DNA of 64,000 nucleotides from Symsagittifera roscoffensis (GCF_963678635.1 NC_087062.1:67195415-67259414); one strand, 5' to 3'. Numbered from the stretch's first letter, positions 19,123-32,235 are shown. The notes: generated by a model from the letters alone, not told the origin. A program made the numbers and translations.

Positions 19123-21399
19123 TAACACTCTACAGGCTCTACCTACTTCACGGCCCTGAAGTGATCGGAAAAGAAATGTCTTCGTTTGTCTAGGTTACAT
19201 TAGTGGGATACAGGCGCTTCCTGTGGGACAGGCGTGCAACTCACTGGGAGCCGGACGGAAGAGGAGTGCAGACTCTCTCAACTACGGAGTGGGACTTAGA
19301 TTTCACAAGAAATTAGGGGACCGGGTGGCAAAAGGTAAATAGAAAAATTAACGAAACAAGTGAACTTCATCCCCTCCCCCATCTCACACCCACCCAAACT
19401 CCCTCCCTTCCTCCTCCTCAAAGCCGTTAATTTTGTTCTGAGTTCGATTTTTCAGCCAACCCGAATAGATAGCATTTGAAATGAAACGCTTAGCAAATTT
19501 ACTTTAAATTGGGGTGGAGCTGAGGTAGAGGATCTTAATTTGGTCTATTTGAGTGGATGCGAGAGGATGTTAACCTGATCGAACTGGACCAAAATCAAAA
19601 ATCGCTGCTTCTAAAGATTCTTAGGACAGAAAACAAAGCGCAACACGTAGAAAAAAAATACAAAGAGAACCCTCAGAACAGATTACAATATGTAAATTTG
19701 TAGTTTCGAATTCGGTGAATTGAGATATAAGTTAGAATTTTGTCCAGGATTATTGAACTTCATCAAATTGAATAAAAGGAGAGCGGATGGGTGGGGGTGC
19801 CTGCCGACCCCCATGTATTAAGATACGTTTTAGATATCCGGTCAGCAGGCTACGTATTCAGATAGGGAATAGGATTTTCTATGTATTAAGATAAGTTTTA
19901 GGTTTAGCCATCTTTTAAGATAAGAAGTTTGAGATGGTAAGATTTTCGGCTCCCGAATTTGCTAATAGATAAAAGTTCAGGATCTCATTTAAAATGGAAT
20001 GTTTTTTGAAATTATGCTCAAACCTTAAGCTCAATCCTAACTTCGGAGACAAAATAAAACTTTCAGGAAAAAAATGAGATAAAAAGTAAAACATCAATCA
20101 CTATTAGTATTGTATCGTGTCGTGGATCCTAATAGGGGGTGCGTCCTTTTCTAGGTTGGGGGTCCTCACGTAAAGCGAAATCTTAAAATGTCACTCATCC
20201 TAAGTTTTTGTAATATAAAGAAAGTTTCCACCCACCAAGCAGAAGAGCCCCTACTTCGGAATTTGTAAGTTTAGCAGAAACACCAAGGACACGATACATA
20301 AATTTCTCTGGTTCAATTTTTTTCTCCTGAATTTTTCTCCTGGTTAACTATGTAAATCAAATTGTTTGAAGTAATTTTTTTTTGACCTGGTAGAGGTTTG
20401 AGGTTTTATAGTATATAACAAAAACTTGCCGGTAATTTTAGCAGCGTAATTTAAATGCTGGCAGCAGTTTGCTGTTTCCTCAACTTGTGATATATATTTT
20501 TACCGTGAAATACAAAATATGTTGCACGTGAAATATCAAATATGTTTCTTTTGCTATATTTTACCGAGAAACACTTTCCATGTGCGGTGGCCGTTTCAGG
20601 TCGAAATTTTCGCTCATAATAAAAAAATCAATGGCTGAAAAATGAAGGTGAAGGGAAATTGGTGTACCAAGAACATCTTTAACAAAAACTTACAATTTAT
20701 ACCAACCACAAAAAAAAACTTTCAGCTTCACAGAAAAAAATTCAATTTCAAACTCAAGTTCGAACTCCACATTGTGAAGGGGAAACATAATTTGGAGAAA
20801 AACCACGAATTATATTTAAAGATCAGTTTCAATTGATGATCTTCAACAAATTATTTGATACCTTACTACAAAACAAAAGCAAATTACTCTAGTTTATCTA
20901 GATTTGCTATTTTTGAGAGCTTATTTGACTTCTCGTTTGACTTTAAATCCAAAGTGGTTGATGAAGAAGTGGACAAAAAAACTTGTCTGTGTTACCACAA
21001 ACTATCAAGTTATGAAAAAACTTTCCGTGGTTTTTTATTAATTCTTACGTGATCTTCAGCTAGATGGAGAGCTGTTGAAAAAAAAAACAAAGAAAATGCA
21101 AAACTCCGAGGTACTCCGTTTGATTTACAAAAACGTCACAAAAACTTTTGTTCCTTACAACAAATTTATCGAGACAATTCTAAAGGCCGGAAAAATTTTC
21201 AGCTGCGTGTTCTCTACTCTCTGTTACCTGTAATAAACTTAACTACGACGCTTCAATTTGGTTGAAAACTTATACTGGTTTGGTTAGTATTGGCAGCTCT
21301 CCCAAAAGGACAATTACTTGAACGATTCATAGATTTATAAAAAAAACTGCTTTATACATAATCAAAGATCTGGAAAAAGAAAAGGCTTTGTGGAGTTTT
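19123..21399. other. Region without recognised genes; one small MITE
   Basis: AT-rich sequence with only short, low-complexity open frames. A possible MITE lies at 20,112-20,298, and a repeated string 'tatgtattaagata' occurs near 19,813 and 19,880. A block near 19,480-19,590 resembles 35,685-35,770 (shared 'cgcttagcaaa' and 'gatcttaa'), an unclassified dispersed repeat. It may also contain the unread 3' part of the BEL copy 2, but I could not recognise it. Confidence 0.5.
20112..20298. mobile_element. Possible small MITE
   Basis: TGTATCGTGTCGTGG at the left end and CCAAGGACACGATACA at the right end are imperfect inverted repeats enclosing about 187 bp. No coding capacity. The target duplication is not clear, so this rests on the ends alone. 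Confidence 0.4.
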
Positions 21400-21419
21400 A
21401 ATTGAGAAAGACTTATCGG

Positions 21420-22020
21420 TAGGCGAACGAAACACGGTGAGTTATTATCATCTCCCAAGATGAGCTCATTGAGTCCAACTGCGTGCTAGTAGTCTTGCCC
21501 TATACTATTTTCAGCGTCCTCATATGTATATTGATTGGGCTGATTAGATGCTAATTTTCGATATTTGTTCTGCTGGATGTTTGAAAAATTCGGAACGAAT
21601 CTGAAAATTGACTTTAACGAAAGCACACAGAGTGAACATGGAATCAGTTTTGTTCGGCTTGGATCAAACAATAAAAATGACCCTGTGAGTCTCAACAACG
21701 TTGTTCAAATTGAAATTATTAGTTGTCAAAGTAACAGACTCCCCTACTAAGCTGAAACGGTTAACGAGAGAAGAAGTCACCCAACAGTGTGTCGATGCAT
21801 TATTACAAAGAACCAATGCCAGGTAACTGGTTACATCCGAGAACCCACCATGTTTGTTTTTTCCTTGGATCTTTTTGCTCTTTTTAGCCCTTGTACATTT
21901 TCGGAATTTATGATTGCCGTTGAGGCAATCGAAGCAAACTTTCTATTCAGCTACGAGTTTTGCACTCTGAATAGCATTCTTTTCTTTAAAAACAGCACAG
22001 TTCCATAGGTCAGGCCTCTC
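21420..22020 (-). pseudogene. BEL copy 2 zinc knuckle and protease remnant
   Basis: On the minus strand a complete knuckle CFDCLNGNHKFRKC (about 21,934-21,893) follows LWNCAVFKEKN. The protease DUF1758 part then continues as VTSSLVNRFSLVGE, FTLCAFVK, IGQDY and NNSPCFVRLP (ending about 21,422). The position of the catalytic Asp-Ser-Gly reads Asn-Asn-Ala (about 21,805), so the protease is inactive here too. Stops interrupt the frame. It supplies the stretch deleted from copy 1 and so dates that deletion to the copy 1 lineage. Confidence 0.82.
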
Positions 22021-22259
22021 CTTGCACGAAACTCACGGCGGAAACTAAGACTTATAGTGAACTTTTTTAGATACATGGCCTTGGCTGCGAAAACTTTAAT
22101 TGTTTTTGGCTTAACTGGTTCATCATTTTTTGCCTTAGAGTTAAGTTCACGTAATCAATCATGCCCCTGGGTCTTTACTTTCAGCCAGTTAATAAAATCC
22201 AACAGTGTTGGGCTCTGACAGTAATGTCTAACATTATGCATGATCAAGCTTCGTTGAGG

Positions 22260-22760
22260 TGAGGCGGAAATTTTTTAACAGCTCTGTTTAACATGTTAAC
22301 TTTCGTTAGATCATTGTTGAATGACAATGAATTGAAAACTGTACCAAGCTAGATATGACAAAGGAGATTTTTTGACAATTTCCAATTTGTGCATCCAAAG
22401 TGGTGAAAAGCTACTCCACTTCTCAAGTTGCGCACCAACAAAAGCGTATGGCTGCCCAAACTTCTGTTGCAGTGTCTCTTTGTACATAACGCCGCTATAA
22501 CTAAACTCCGCAATTGCGGTTTTTGCTTTTCCTGCGACGAGAGTTTTTTTTTAGAACGATAATTTCCTATCATATGTGAGAACAGTGGAATTGACGGTGA
22601 ATTCAAAATGACCACAAAAGTTAAGCCAGATTGACCTTGACAGATTGACGTCGAACTTGGCTAACTCCTTATCAGGGAGGTGATATTTGCGGTTATGCAA
22701 AAAGAATCCACCATTTCACGAGCGGAGAGAGGTCGATCAGATGAAAGACTTTGGTTTGGG
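22260..22760 (-). pseudogene. BEL copy 2 gag DUF1759 remnant
   Basis: Minus-strand frames give DRPLSAREMVDSF, then KTLVAGKAKTAIAEF, then KFGQPYAFVGAQLEKW and FNNDLTKVNMLNRAV. All are collinear with the DUF1759 gag domain of BEL copy 1 (6,290-6,740). At least three frame changes and several stops lie between. The spacing and order leave little doubt about homology despite the decay. Confidence 0.85.
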
Positions 22761-24580
22761 TTAGAAGAAGAGGTTAACTAAATTTCGTTCACTGGATGAT
22801 AACCAGTTTTCGTATTAAAGACGAAATGCGGAAAATTTTGAGGATTGATTAACTTGCGGCGTATTGAAACACACAGTTCCACCACAAATATACGGGACGG
22901 CTGTGTTACACGGTGGACAACAGTTGTCACATTACAAGAAAAAGTTTCCAACTTTCAACATTGAACAGGCGTGACAATCGAAATTGTAGTTGCCATCCGC
23001 CATTAGTTTGCATCACTTGTATAGTACTCGTTAATATTAGGTGAAAAAGTGTGCGGTGCAAAGGGAACACTATTTTGCTCCAGAACAGGCAAAGCATGGC
23101 CATGAGGTGCCAAAAGGAAAACCTGTGGCGGCGGATGTACTCCAGCTGATTTTAGATCACCATCAAAAAATAAGTTGGCAGAGAAACATACCCAGTACCG
23201 AGTTGCGCTGTCAACATTGGGACAGGTAATGATACGAGTTCTCCATTGGTAAACCTATCTTCAGCTATGTTTGAACTCATGGTCTGTAAATGAAAAGCAC
23301 ACGATGGTAGTAAAAATGGTTCATTAGAATTCTTATTGCCAACGGGCAATGAAACACTTAGAGCAGAAGCCTGCAACGGCAAAAAAACGTGCAGTGCCAA
23401 ATTGAAGCATAGCTCAATGTTCATGACTATAGATTCCAGGGTCACTCAAAGCTGTGTGCCCATGGTTATGACCAGTACTTGTGTTAATTGCATGAACGAG
23501 TCTGGCAGAAGTCGTCGGTTGTGACTTAGTTGGTAGACGAGCGGAGGCCTGCATACCTTGCGCTCCAGCGCAGTCAGAAGGTCCCTGTGAACTAACAGAG
23601 TCTAACCATGCGTTAGTTCGATAGGTTGCAACTTTTTAATTGGGCTGTTTACTCTTGTCAAGTGGCTTTTCTTTAATCTCTCACTGATCTCAAATGAGTT
23701 ATCGTCAAATTCAAACGCGTTCATTTCATTTTCAATTAACTGCTTTTTTGACTTTCTGTAAAATGTTGCAACTCCAGCTGACTTTTTTAAACTTAGGGCG
23801 ATTACCTTGCTCTTCGAGCCTTATATTTGCGTGATACTGCCTTTCCAGCTTCATTTTACCAAATTTATTCCATGCGGTTTCTAATTTGAAGTTACATTGC
23901 GAATAGTAGACGTATAACCAGTGGAAGAAAAATCACCAGACACATGTCACTCATGTTTTCTGCTTTTCTTAGACTTATTAGAGACCTTAAATCTGTTTTG
24001 GATTCTCGCGCTACTGAATCTCTTGTTTTGTGCAAGCGAGAGGATGTCTCAGACCTAGTTTCCTTTAAAGACCTCTTGCACCCAGAAATGTCGGTTGCTC
24101 AGACTGTCTAAGGTTCATGCCTCTTCTTGTATCTCAGATCTTCATGGATTAATTTATCTTTCATTCAGATTTCTTCTTAAAGACAAAAATCTTGCTGAGC
24201 AATATATTTTTTGGTGTTTTTTTGTTTTTCTAGCTAATTTACGTCGAGATTTTTTTAGAAAGGAACTTTACAATTGCAAACAACAGCATCATCAATTTTT
24301 GAAGTGCGACTATTGTTCTCAAAGTACTCAAGTTTTCATGAGTGACCTTTAACCAGCTCATTTTTTGAATTTGAGAGGGTTTCAACTAACTCAGATATCT
24401 TCGTTTTGAATTTTAAGTCCATTTGTTCACAAATTGACACTTTTTCACGGATGCTCAAATGAAAAACAATACTAAAAAAAAGAGACTATTGATGCATAGT
24501 TTAATCAACATTTATATATCAGCATTAGTTTACAAAAAGGGGAATTTTTACGCCCCAAAGCTTGTGCCTGAAGCTTATTT

Positions 24581-24871
24581 TTATAGATATTCCAGCATTA
24601 AGCGGTAAGCCGTTAGGCTTTTTGGTTGTTTTAACAAGTTAAGACTAGCGCTATAACTCCTTAGAAGGAGATGAGTCAATAATTCAAGAGAAAAACACTG
24701 GTGAAGCTCTCTGTACTTCTCATTAAGTATCTGATCCTTGGCCCTACGCTTAGAAATAAAGTCTTTGACGACGTTCAGATCGACAATCCCTTTTGAAACT
24801 AAATTTTCCTCTATTTTTTCTGTAACTTTGCGTCCACAGTATACGATCGCAGAAGTGTCCGTTTGGTTCCT
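24581..24871 (-). pseudogene. Probable BEL copy 2 gag N-terminal fragment
   Basis: A stop-free run of 96 codons on the minus strand, containing KVTEKIEENLVSKGIVDLN and SKRRAKDQILNEKYRELHQ. It is charged and helix-rich like the N-terminus of the copy 1 gag, and sits between the structured leader and the DUF1759 remnant where that N-terminus is expected. I see no residue-by-residue match to copy 1, so the assignment rests on place and composition. Confidence 0.5.
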
Positions 24872-25059
24872 TCAACTAACAAGTTGATCACTAATCAGCT
24901 TGTGGTTGTTCTTGCTAAAGTGCCTACTTCTTGAGTCATTAAAGACGTCGTGCCAAATTACAAGGTCGTTAAGGTGAGAAAAGTAGTGATTAAGATAGTA
25001 TTATATTGTTTTCTGAGAGTCCCTAGCTTTAAAATTCAAACTTTAACCTGGTTTTGAAA

Positions 25060-25690
25060 AATAAGTATCTTTGACGCGCTTCTGCGTCGGAGCAGGAAGG
25101 TTGCGAAGCGCGTGAACCAAGGAAATAGCTCCTAGAATGAATACCAAACACTTGAGGGACTATGTTATTTCGAAAATTACGTTACGCTTAAGTACCAATG
25201 GGGTTGGAAATTTAAGTAGGTCGGTTGTACTCCAACAACCCAAACGGAAAAATGTTGATGATGAAAAAACTCAACTTAACCCGCTTACTATCACCATCAC
25301 TGTACCTGATCAATTAAAACTACTACCACGCAACGAAGTCAATAATCGGAGGGCGAAAACGGCTTTGATACTTTTGAAGCGAACTGGCTTTCAGTTTCAC
25401 CAATGATGGTTGGGCGATCAGGCAAACTGGTTAAGTTCCAACAAAACACGCGGAAGAAAACGGAGATAAGAAAACTCAACTTAAATTGCCTGATATTTCA
25501 CTACAAGACCACTTTTGAGGATTTTCTGACACTTTTGCTTTTTTTATTCCAAAAATTTTCATTGAATTTCAGCGGGTTCCAGTCATAAACCAATTCAAAA
25601 AGATAGTCCAGTACCTTTTGTTTACATGCTGATTTTTTGGAATAACAATCCGTTCACATTTATCCATAAATTTTTGTTATCGAGAAAATA
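25060..25690 (-). repeat. BEL copy 2 leader with structured modules
   Basis: The reverse complement of this block aligns with 3,885-4,570 of BEL copy 1 over its whole length, including both hairpin modules and the flank 'ttctaggagct..ttccttgg'. Module 1 is at 25,417-25,494 and module 2 at 25,211-25,290. The sequence differs considerably from copy 1, which makes the shared pairing informative. Confidence 0.85.
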
Positions 25691-26430
25691 AAAGGTCATG
25701 TTGTTTGTTTATGTACCGATTGAAATAAATATCTGTTCAAAAGTACTGCCCAAATGTTTTGATTAATAAAAAAATTACCAAGTGCTAGCTTTAACATTCA
25801 ACTAGAAAAAATAGCTTCAGCTAGAAATGTATTTATGATATAGACATCATTTAAAAAATTATAGCACAAATCGAAGATTTAAAAACTAGTCGAGTCTTAC
25901 AGGTTTAATTGGAGATTGAGCGGTAATCGGTTTCGGATTGTCAAACCTCTGGTCATTTGCAGATGAACTGTTCAGCAACCACTACTCTAAACCACACAGA
26001 ACATCTTTAGTTGACTAGGCACTCGACATCTGATTCGGTCATGTCCTGTTGCACTTGAATCCTGATAGTGACAGTGGCCTTTCACTGAGTTGGTTGGAGT
26101 CTAATGTAGAAGAACGCTCTGATTCTATTTGGATAATGTTGAGCTATCAGCGCTGCTTGCGATCCAAAGAATTCCACTACTATTTCTACAAGGAAACTGC
26201 TCCCCGATTGATTTGCTGACCCGCTCTTCTACATTGATTCCGAGTTGCTGAAAAACTCGCTCAAGGGCATCAAAAGCGATAAACATCAAACCAGTCTGAT
26301 GAACATCAAACGAAACATCAAAAAACCTAAGCAAAATACAAGGAGCTAATCATAAGGTAAACAATCGATGTTCCTTGTATCGAATTCATGACTTCGTCAG
26401 TCGCTTGTGTCGAGTTCGTGTCTCCGTCAG

Positions 26431-26450
26431 CCCTTTGTGCGGCGCCAAAA
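26431..26450 (-). promoter_or_regulatory. BEL copy 2 primer binding site
   Basis: Minus strand TTTTGGCGCCGCACAAAGGG directly follows the LTR end ...GGCGCACA. It matches the copy 1 PBS except for two positions. Confidence 0.75.
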
Positions 26451-26912
26451 TGTGCGCCTAATCTTCTCTAATCGGTAATATCTGAAGGTTCAAATGATTG
26501 AATTAATGAGAGCCTTTATCTGTAAACAAACTCTCCGAACATCTGTGAATCACACTTTTCATTTGACTATAACATCAATGAAACCAATAGGTTTCCCCAA
26601 AAACGCTCAAAATCGGCGCAAGCTAGTCACAAGAGCCGGCAATGTCCTTGAGACATATTGCTCTTTCTTGGAGTTCAGACTCAATCAAATCTGAGCCGAG
26701 TTAGAGAGACAAACGGTTAAGTTATGGTATCAACCCCTATTTTAGTATGGTATAACATAGTTTAGTATGGTAAGGTAGGGAGGCTCACACATACGCTGGA
26801 ATAGTCTACTTATTTTTGGTTAATCTAGATTATTCCGCCGCTTGGCCATTCTGCCTTGTGTATAATTAGTTTTGTATACATTTGTACTCTTGCTTACATT
26901 TGCGTTGCAACA
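26451..26912 (-). repeat. BEL copy 2, 5' LTR
   Basis: On the minus strand it starts TGTTGCAACGCAAATGTAA and ends GGCGCACA, alignable to the 495-bp LTR of copy 1. It carries TGGCCAAGCGG (about 26,849-26,839), a perfect tRNA A box in a leucine/serine-type 5' half, at the place where copy 1 has its tRNA-like module. A decayed B box, GGTTGATACC, follows at 26,735-26,726. The stem CAGATTT with GAGTCTG (plus 26,688-26,694 and 26,676-26,682) and the block AGAGCAATATGTCTCAAGGA (26,664-26,645) correspond to copy 1 elements. Confidence 0.88.
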
Positions 26913-29900
26913 TTAATTTATAGTGAGATTTTTGTTTTTAATGCTGAGAAAATTTTTTTATTTTGACAAGACTGCGAGTATCTGGTAGAACGAAACTCTT
27001 ATGTGTTCTTTTTATCCCTTAAAAACAATGGAATATTTTCTAATAAAATCATTTTCCTAATTTTTTTTTGAAAATTTGATCAAATTTCAAAAGAAAGTTG
27101 CGGAGATATTTCTGCTCCCATACGCTACGTAAATTAGAAAGTGATGAAGTGTTTAGAATTTTTTTATCTGTCAAAATATATTGACTCATTCAACTTGAAA
27201 CCAATTATGAGCCTGGTCGAATAGCACTTCAAGCTTTAATTGCCCGACGAACTAAATTGCGCGTTAAATTTCTCAATGTAGCCAAAACACCAATTGTCAA
27301 ACCTTTCTCAAATTTGTCAAGTTATTTTAATTGTTGCTTCTGATGAAAACTTTGAAAGAAAACTTTTACAGAAGAAAGTTTTCCGTCGCTTTCACAGGGA
27401 ACATCAATCCCTTGAGTTCTTTACCGCGAAATAAATCTTTCAGGAAACTCCCTTAAAAATCCTCCCGCGGTAGAAAATAATTAAAGATTTTTCTAACACT
27501 CAACTCAACCAAAACTTAAAAATCAAAACGCTAAGTACAAATTTTTCAGGTCGTTCCAAATTTTTTAAAAAAATACTATGCCTGTTACTGTGCAAGTATA
27601 CTGTGCCTTTCACTGTGCACTAATAGCCTGTTACTGTGCAAAAATATTTTTGCGTGGTGTGATAAAATGATCTCACGTAACCTTAGAACTTAGACAAGCA
27701 GAGTATGATTGGCAAATTGGACAAAAGTTTTCTATACTATTTTTGAATTTTCTGAATGTGATTTTTTTAAGTGGCGCTATTTGGGTTATTGTAAGCCCGC
27801 TCTTTCTCTTTTATTTGGTCGAAATGAATTAAAAATAAGTTTTTTTTCTTAAACTGGGAAAACTTAAAAAACATTTTTTTAATTGTTTTTTAACTACTAA
27901 AAAGGCTTCAGTTTGATATATCGCTCTTCCCATTCCGATAATTATATGTGATACTTGATTTCGTGTGAAAGGCAAAAAGTAAAAAATTGCCGCTGATTAG
28001 AAAATTCCTCCACATTTTCAATGTTCGGAACAAAAAATGGAATGAAAATACAGTTGTTGCAAAATATGGACTCTAAGCATCTTAGAATCAATTGAAATTA
28101 AATATATTAGTTATATTAGTTTTTTTTCAATCTAAATCTAAATTGTTTTCAAACGAATTCAAGGTATCTGTTTTAGATCTCTACAATTTTTTTGCTGGAA
28201 ACTTATTTGCAAACCGTTTTTCATAATTTCATTTTTTTCATTCGGTACGGAGGAGCACAAAAAGCAAATCCTTCTAATTAAGCATAAGTAGTTTATCAAT
28301 GTAAGCCTGCTCATTGGCTTTATTTGTTCGAAATTGAACTAAAAATCAGAAATTTTAAACCAGTATTTCTCAATACTTGGAAAGTTTTGGGAAATTTTTT
28401 AGAGTAAAGAACGTAGTAATTCTTTTCAGTAAAATGTTTTACAGTTTTGATGCACTTAGGTATATATGCACTTTTTGAGATCAATTGAACTTAATCTGCT
28501 GAAAGTGAGGTAAATATCACTCTGCAAAAACGAACGTGCAAATTGCGCTAAAATTCGTGAACGGTTACTAGTTTCGAAAATGGAATTTAGTTTTTAGATT
28601 TCCAGAATAAAAACTTTGCCTGTTGATCCATTTTTCTCTAGTTGGATCCATGCTATCAAAAAAGCGCCAATCATAATTTGTTCTAGAAATTCATAGTGCA
28701 TAAACACCGTCTATTTTTTTCTTTGAAGTTCGAAAGTTGATATTTTTTCAAAAAAAGTCAGTGTTTGTTATGTTTACTATTGCGTTCATTACTCCTTTCC
28801 AATCTTCGATTAGCTATGTTTTTCAGGTTGAAATCAAGATTGAAAGGGTTTCAATTTGGTATATCACTCGCCCCATTCCGATGATTTTTTGTGTTACTTG
28901 ATTGTGCTTGGAAAACAAAAACTAAAATACACCTGAATTTAAGTTTCGTCCCAATTTTCAGATCCATAACGGGGATAGCCGAGTAGCACAGAATGTTCAA
29001 ACCATAGACTTTTACAAAAAACAGATAGAAGACTTTTTTTCAAATTGGTGTAGCGTTTCTACGGGTATGATAAAGGATTTGACTTAAAAATTAGAATTCA
29101 GGCTTCAATTTGATATATCACTCGGCTCATTCCGATGATTATATGTGGTACCTGATTTTCTGTGGCAAACAAAAAAAATGTACCGACTAAAAGATCCTCC
29201 CAATTTTTCATTATTTGGAACAATAAAAAGTTAATGAAAATACAATTGTTAAAAAATGGACTCTAATTGATGTAGAATCAACTGAATTGAATTGTTTTTG
29301 TTTGTTTCTTGTCGATCTAAATTGAAATTAAATCAAATCAAAGCTTTTTGTTGTAGACTATTCCTAGTTTATCTCTATAAAATTACTTGCGAGCCATTTC
29401 CTCTCGGTACGAATGAGCAAAAAAAATCCATCCTTTTTTCGGATCTCTTAAATCTAAAATCCGGAACAATCTTGTAAGGCTCAGCGGAAGACTGTTGTTT
29501 TAAGTCTCGAGCTGAACAATATAAGATTGTTCCGAATTTCGAAAGAAGGTCGCAACAGTTTTTTTCACTGCAAAATTGTGAATTCTTCGACTGCTTTGTA
29601 AATGTTCCCAAGGAGTTTTGGAGAAGTAAGTTTCAAACTGTTTGTTTTTTGCTCCACAAAAGATAAAACGAAATTGTTTGGTGTGATTTTTTGATGAATA
29701 TCGTGAATCAAAATGTCTAATCACTTTACCTCAATTCAATTTGCAAAATTTTTGAGTGGATTTGACTCATCAGGCAAAGTAGTTGGCGTTAAGTTTCCAG
29801 CAATTTTTTAAAGAAAAACTTCACCGTGCGCATGAGTTAAGCCCGAACATTGCCTTTTTGGTACTTTTCAAACCCCAGAATTTAAACATAAGGGATTACA

Positions 29901-30599
29901 TCAAACATATTTTTTCTATATTTGAACTCATAAAGTTTGATATTGGGGTTTAATTGTTTATGATAAAAACTATGATTTTGATCGCCACAATTGGTCTGCA
30001 TAAAAACACAACACAGGCGTACTTATTCCATTCGTCTGATGAAAATCGGAACTACAATAGAGTTCGTATCTCAGGGCAGAACCTGAATTCTCACTCAGGC
30101 CACAACTGGTCTCGAAAAAGTACTAAACTTTGAGTCAGCAGGGCAAAGTACTACGACCAATTAGCTTAACTCAATTCAATTTGAAATGATTTTGAGTGCG
30201 GTTCATCTGGCGTGCGGTTGCGCTTTCAGCAACGCATTCAAACAACGAATGCGCGCACGAGTTTGTCCGGAGTATGGCAAGCTGCCAAATTTAAAATCTC
30301 CTGAACTAAACAAAAAGGACTAAAGATGATATCTTTTTGGCAATTTCAGGATGGTTCGTGCCTCGCGAAAACAACACTATAGTTAGCCAAGTAACCCTAG
30401 CTTAAGTCCACAAAATTTATCAGAGGAAATCCGAGCATCTCACAGTATAATGTCAAGAAAGATATGATAAAAATGACCCAAACTACTCTTTAAAAGATTA
30501 TTGATAGAATCCGGATGATTTTTTAAAGTGAAATTTAATTATTTAAGGATGGGCTTTATCCGCAATTTTAAAGATTAATCTTTTGCTTCGAGCTTAAAT
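26913..30599. other. Non-genic region with local duplications
   Basis: AT-rich, no supported gene. Blocks at about 27,904-28,270 and 29,099-29,430 are diverged copies of one another, each opening 'ttcaatttgatatatc' and later containing 'tatggactctaa' and 'cggtacg'. A partial third copy starts at 28,846. Another pair, 'gtaagcccgctc' and 'gtaagcctgctc', lies at about 27,791 and 28,302. These look like an old tandem duplication of roughly 1.2 kb. Confidence 0.6.
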
Positions 30600-30779
30600 T
30601 TTTTGAACAAGACGACTACCTGCGAGTTTATCAGATATTCTCTGTTCAGTAAAGGTTTTATCGAAATTCTTATTTTACCAACACGTAATATTTTGCTTGA
30701 AAGCTTCAAAGTTTCATATCTATGTAAGTTCTGTTTTCAATATAATTTATGTTGAATAGTTATGTTTTTTTTATGGATT

Positions 30780-32235
30780 GAAGTTTCTTACTACTAAACA
30801 TTACCCGAACTGATTTATGATGCATTTTTTCTAACTCATTTAACTTAGTCATACCAGCTGTTCCGTAAAGCAGAAAACCAAATTGAATTCTTGGTTAGAC
30901 GTAACGTTTGCATGCTCTCACTATTTGAATGAAATTAACGTTTCCCTCAGAATAACAAAATCAAAAAAACGACGGATTTTTTCCAGTTTTTCCTTGGTAA
31001 CTTCTGTCCGCTCAACAAAATTCAATTTGCGATCTAAGTACATTCCTATGTATTCAAATCTTGAGCCGTTCTCTAAATATGCTCCGCTCTTTTTGCCATT
31101 TTTATATTTTGTTTTTCCGGATTTTGTGAAATTAGCCAATTTAGATTTGTTAGTATTAAAGGCTAGCTTCTTTTCGATTAACCCATGTTTACTTAAGGCA
31201 TTTCACCGTTCAGCGCGTCATTGTCCTGTTTGTTTATCAGATCCGCATCGCGCGCGTAAAAAACAGTATGAAAACGACTGCAACTTGTATCAATGACATT
31301 CATCTAAATAATGAAGAATAGGGGACCAAGAACAGATGTTTTCAAAAGTAAACGTCTCTATAAAAATAATCTGACATCTTTGGTTCAAATAGGATTTACT
31401 TAAGTCATTCACTCTCCCTCTAAGTCCAAAACACTGTAGTTTTTAAATAAGATAGAAGGCTCAGATGTATCAAACGCTTTTTTAAACACAAAAAAAACTC
31501 ATATCACTTTTTAAAGATTTGTTTTACTAGATGTCCCAAATGTTTTGAGATAGCTCTATTAGCGCATCAAAAGTGTCAAGTTAAATATTTTTGCGATCAT
31601 ACAGCAATTGCTCAAAAATGTCACTTAGAGTGGGAAGTTTTGAAATGGATCTAAAATTTCCCGGTTCCGAGAGATCACCACTTTTTTGGATTGGAGTTAT
31701 TTTAGTTACCTTGAAAACATCGGAAGAAATGGAGTACATTATGCAATGATTGAGGATGTTTGTTAGTGTTGGTAAAATAGCAGTTTTCAAGTTTTTCAGA
31801 GCACATATGTTAAAATTATAAGCACCTGTTCAAAATTTGTTGGGAAAACAGTTTATGTTGGAGACTCCAATTTCACTAGTTTTTACTATGAGTATAGGAA
31901 AGAAATTTGGTTTGGAGATAAGTTCAGTTTTTGGTTGATTTTTTAAACTTAACTGAGACCCAATTGTTGCAAAGTAATGATTAAAATTTTGGTCACATAC
32001 ATTTATAAAAGCCTAATTCAAGTTGCAGTTTTTATCTTTGCCAGTAACTTCCAAAAAACATTGAAGAACTGCCGGCATCCGATTTCTGATTTGCAGAAGA
32101 AATTATTTGATAAGTGTCTCTCTTAACTTTGTTTATAACATCTTTCAACCGATTTGTTTGGTAACAAAGTGTAATTTTAGGTTCCTGGTTTTAAAGACGC
32201 AAGTAATCACGGTAGAGTTTGTTTTTTGTTTACAG
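30780..32235 (-). pseudogene. LINE ORF2 reverse transcriptase remnant
   Basis: In minus-strand order: a linker LYRDYLRL and KDVINKVKRDTYQ; then ILPTLTNILNHCI, VTKITPIQKSGDLSEPGNFR and SKLPTLSDIFEQLL (31,790-31,581), the RT N-terminal block. Then FKKAFDT, SVLGPLF, and FYARDADLI where the active site FADD is expected (the Asp pair is broken). After these come KLAFNTNKSKLANF, FEYIGMYLDRKLNF and IQFGFLLYGTAGMTKL, the thumb-like tail. Frames change repeatedly and stops are frequent, so no enzyme can be made. Confidence 0.85.

Larger units (their letters stand above)
21400..26912 (-). mobile_element. BEL/Pao retrotransposon, copy 2 (5' half, diverged)
   Basis: Read on the minus strand this region follows BEL copy 1 in order: LTR (26,912-26,451), PBS, leader with both structured modules, gag N-terminus, gag DUF1759, zinc knuckle, and protease down to about 21,420. 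Matches are diverged but collinear. Examples are KFGQPYAFVGAQLEKW against KFGQPHAVVGAHLDKL, and LWNCAVFKEKNAIQ against LWNCSVFKEKNATQ. Stops and frameshifts are frequent. No reverse transcriptase or 3' LTR was recognised below 21.4 kb, so the element appears truncated. It still contains the knuckle and protease part that copy 1 has lost. Confidence 0.88.

Noticed and set aside
23520-23600. tRNA-like string (TTAGTTGGTAGA) on the + strand
   Set aside because: No B box and no cloverleaf; lies within the BEL copy 2 gag interval.
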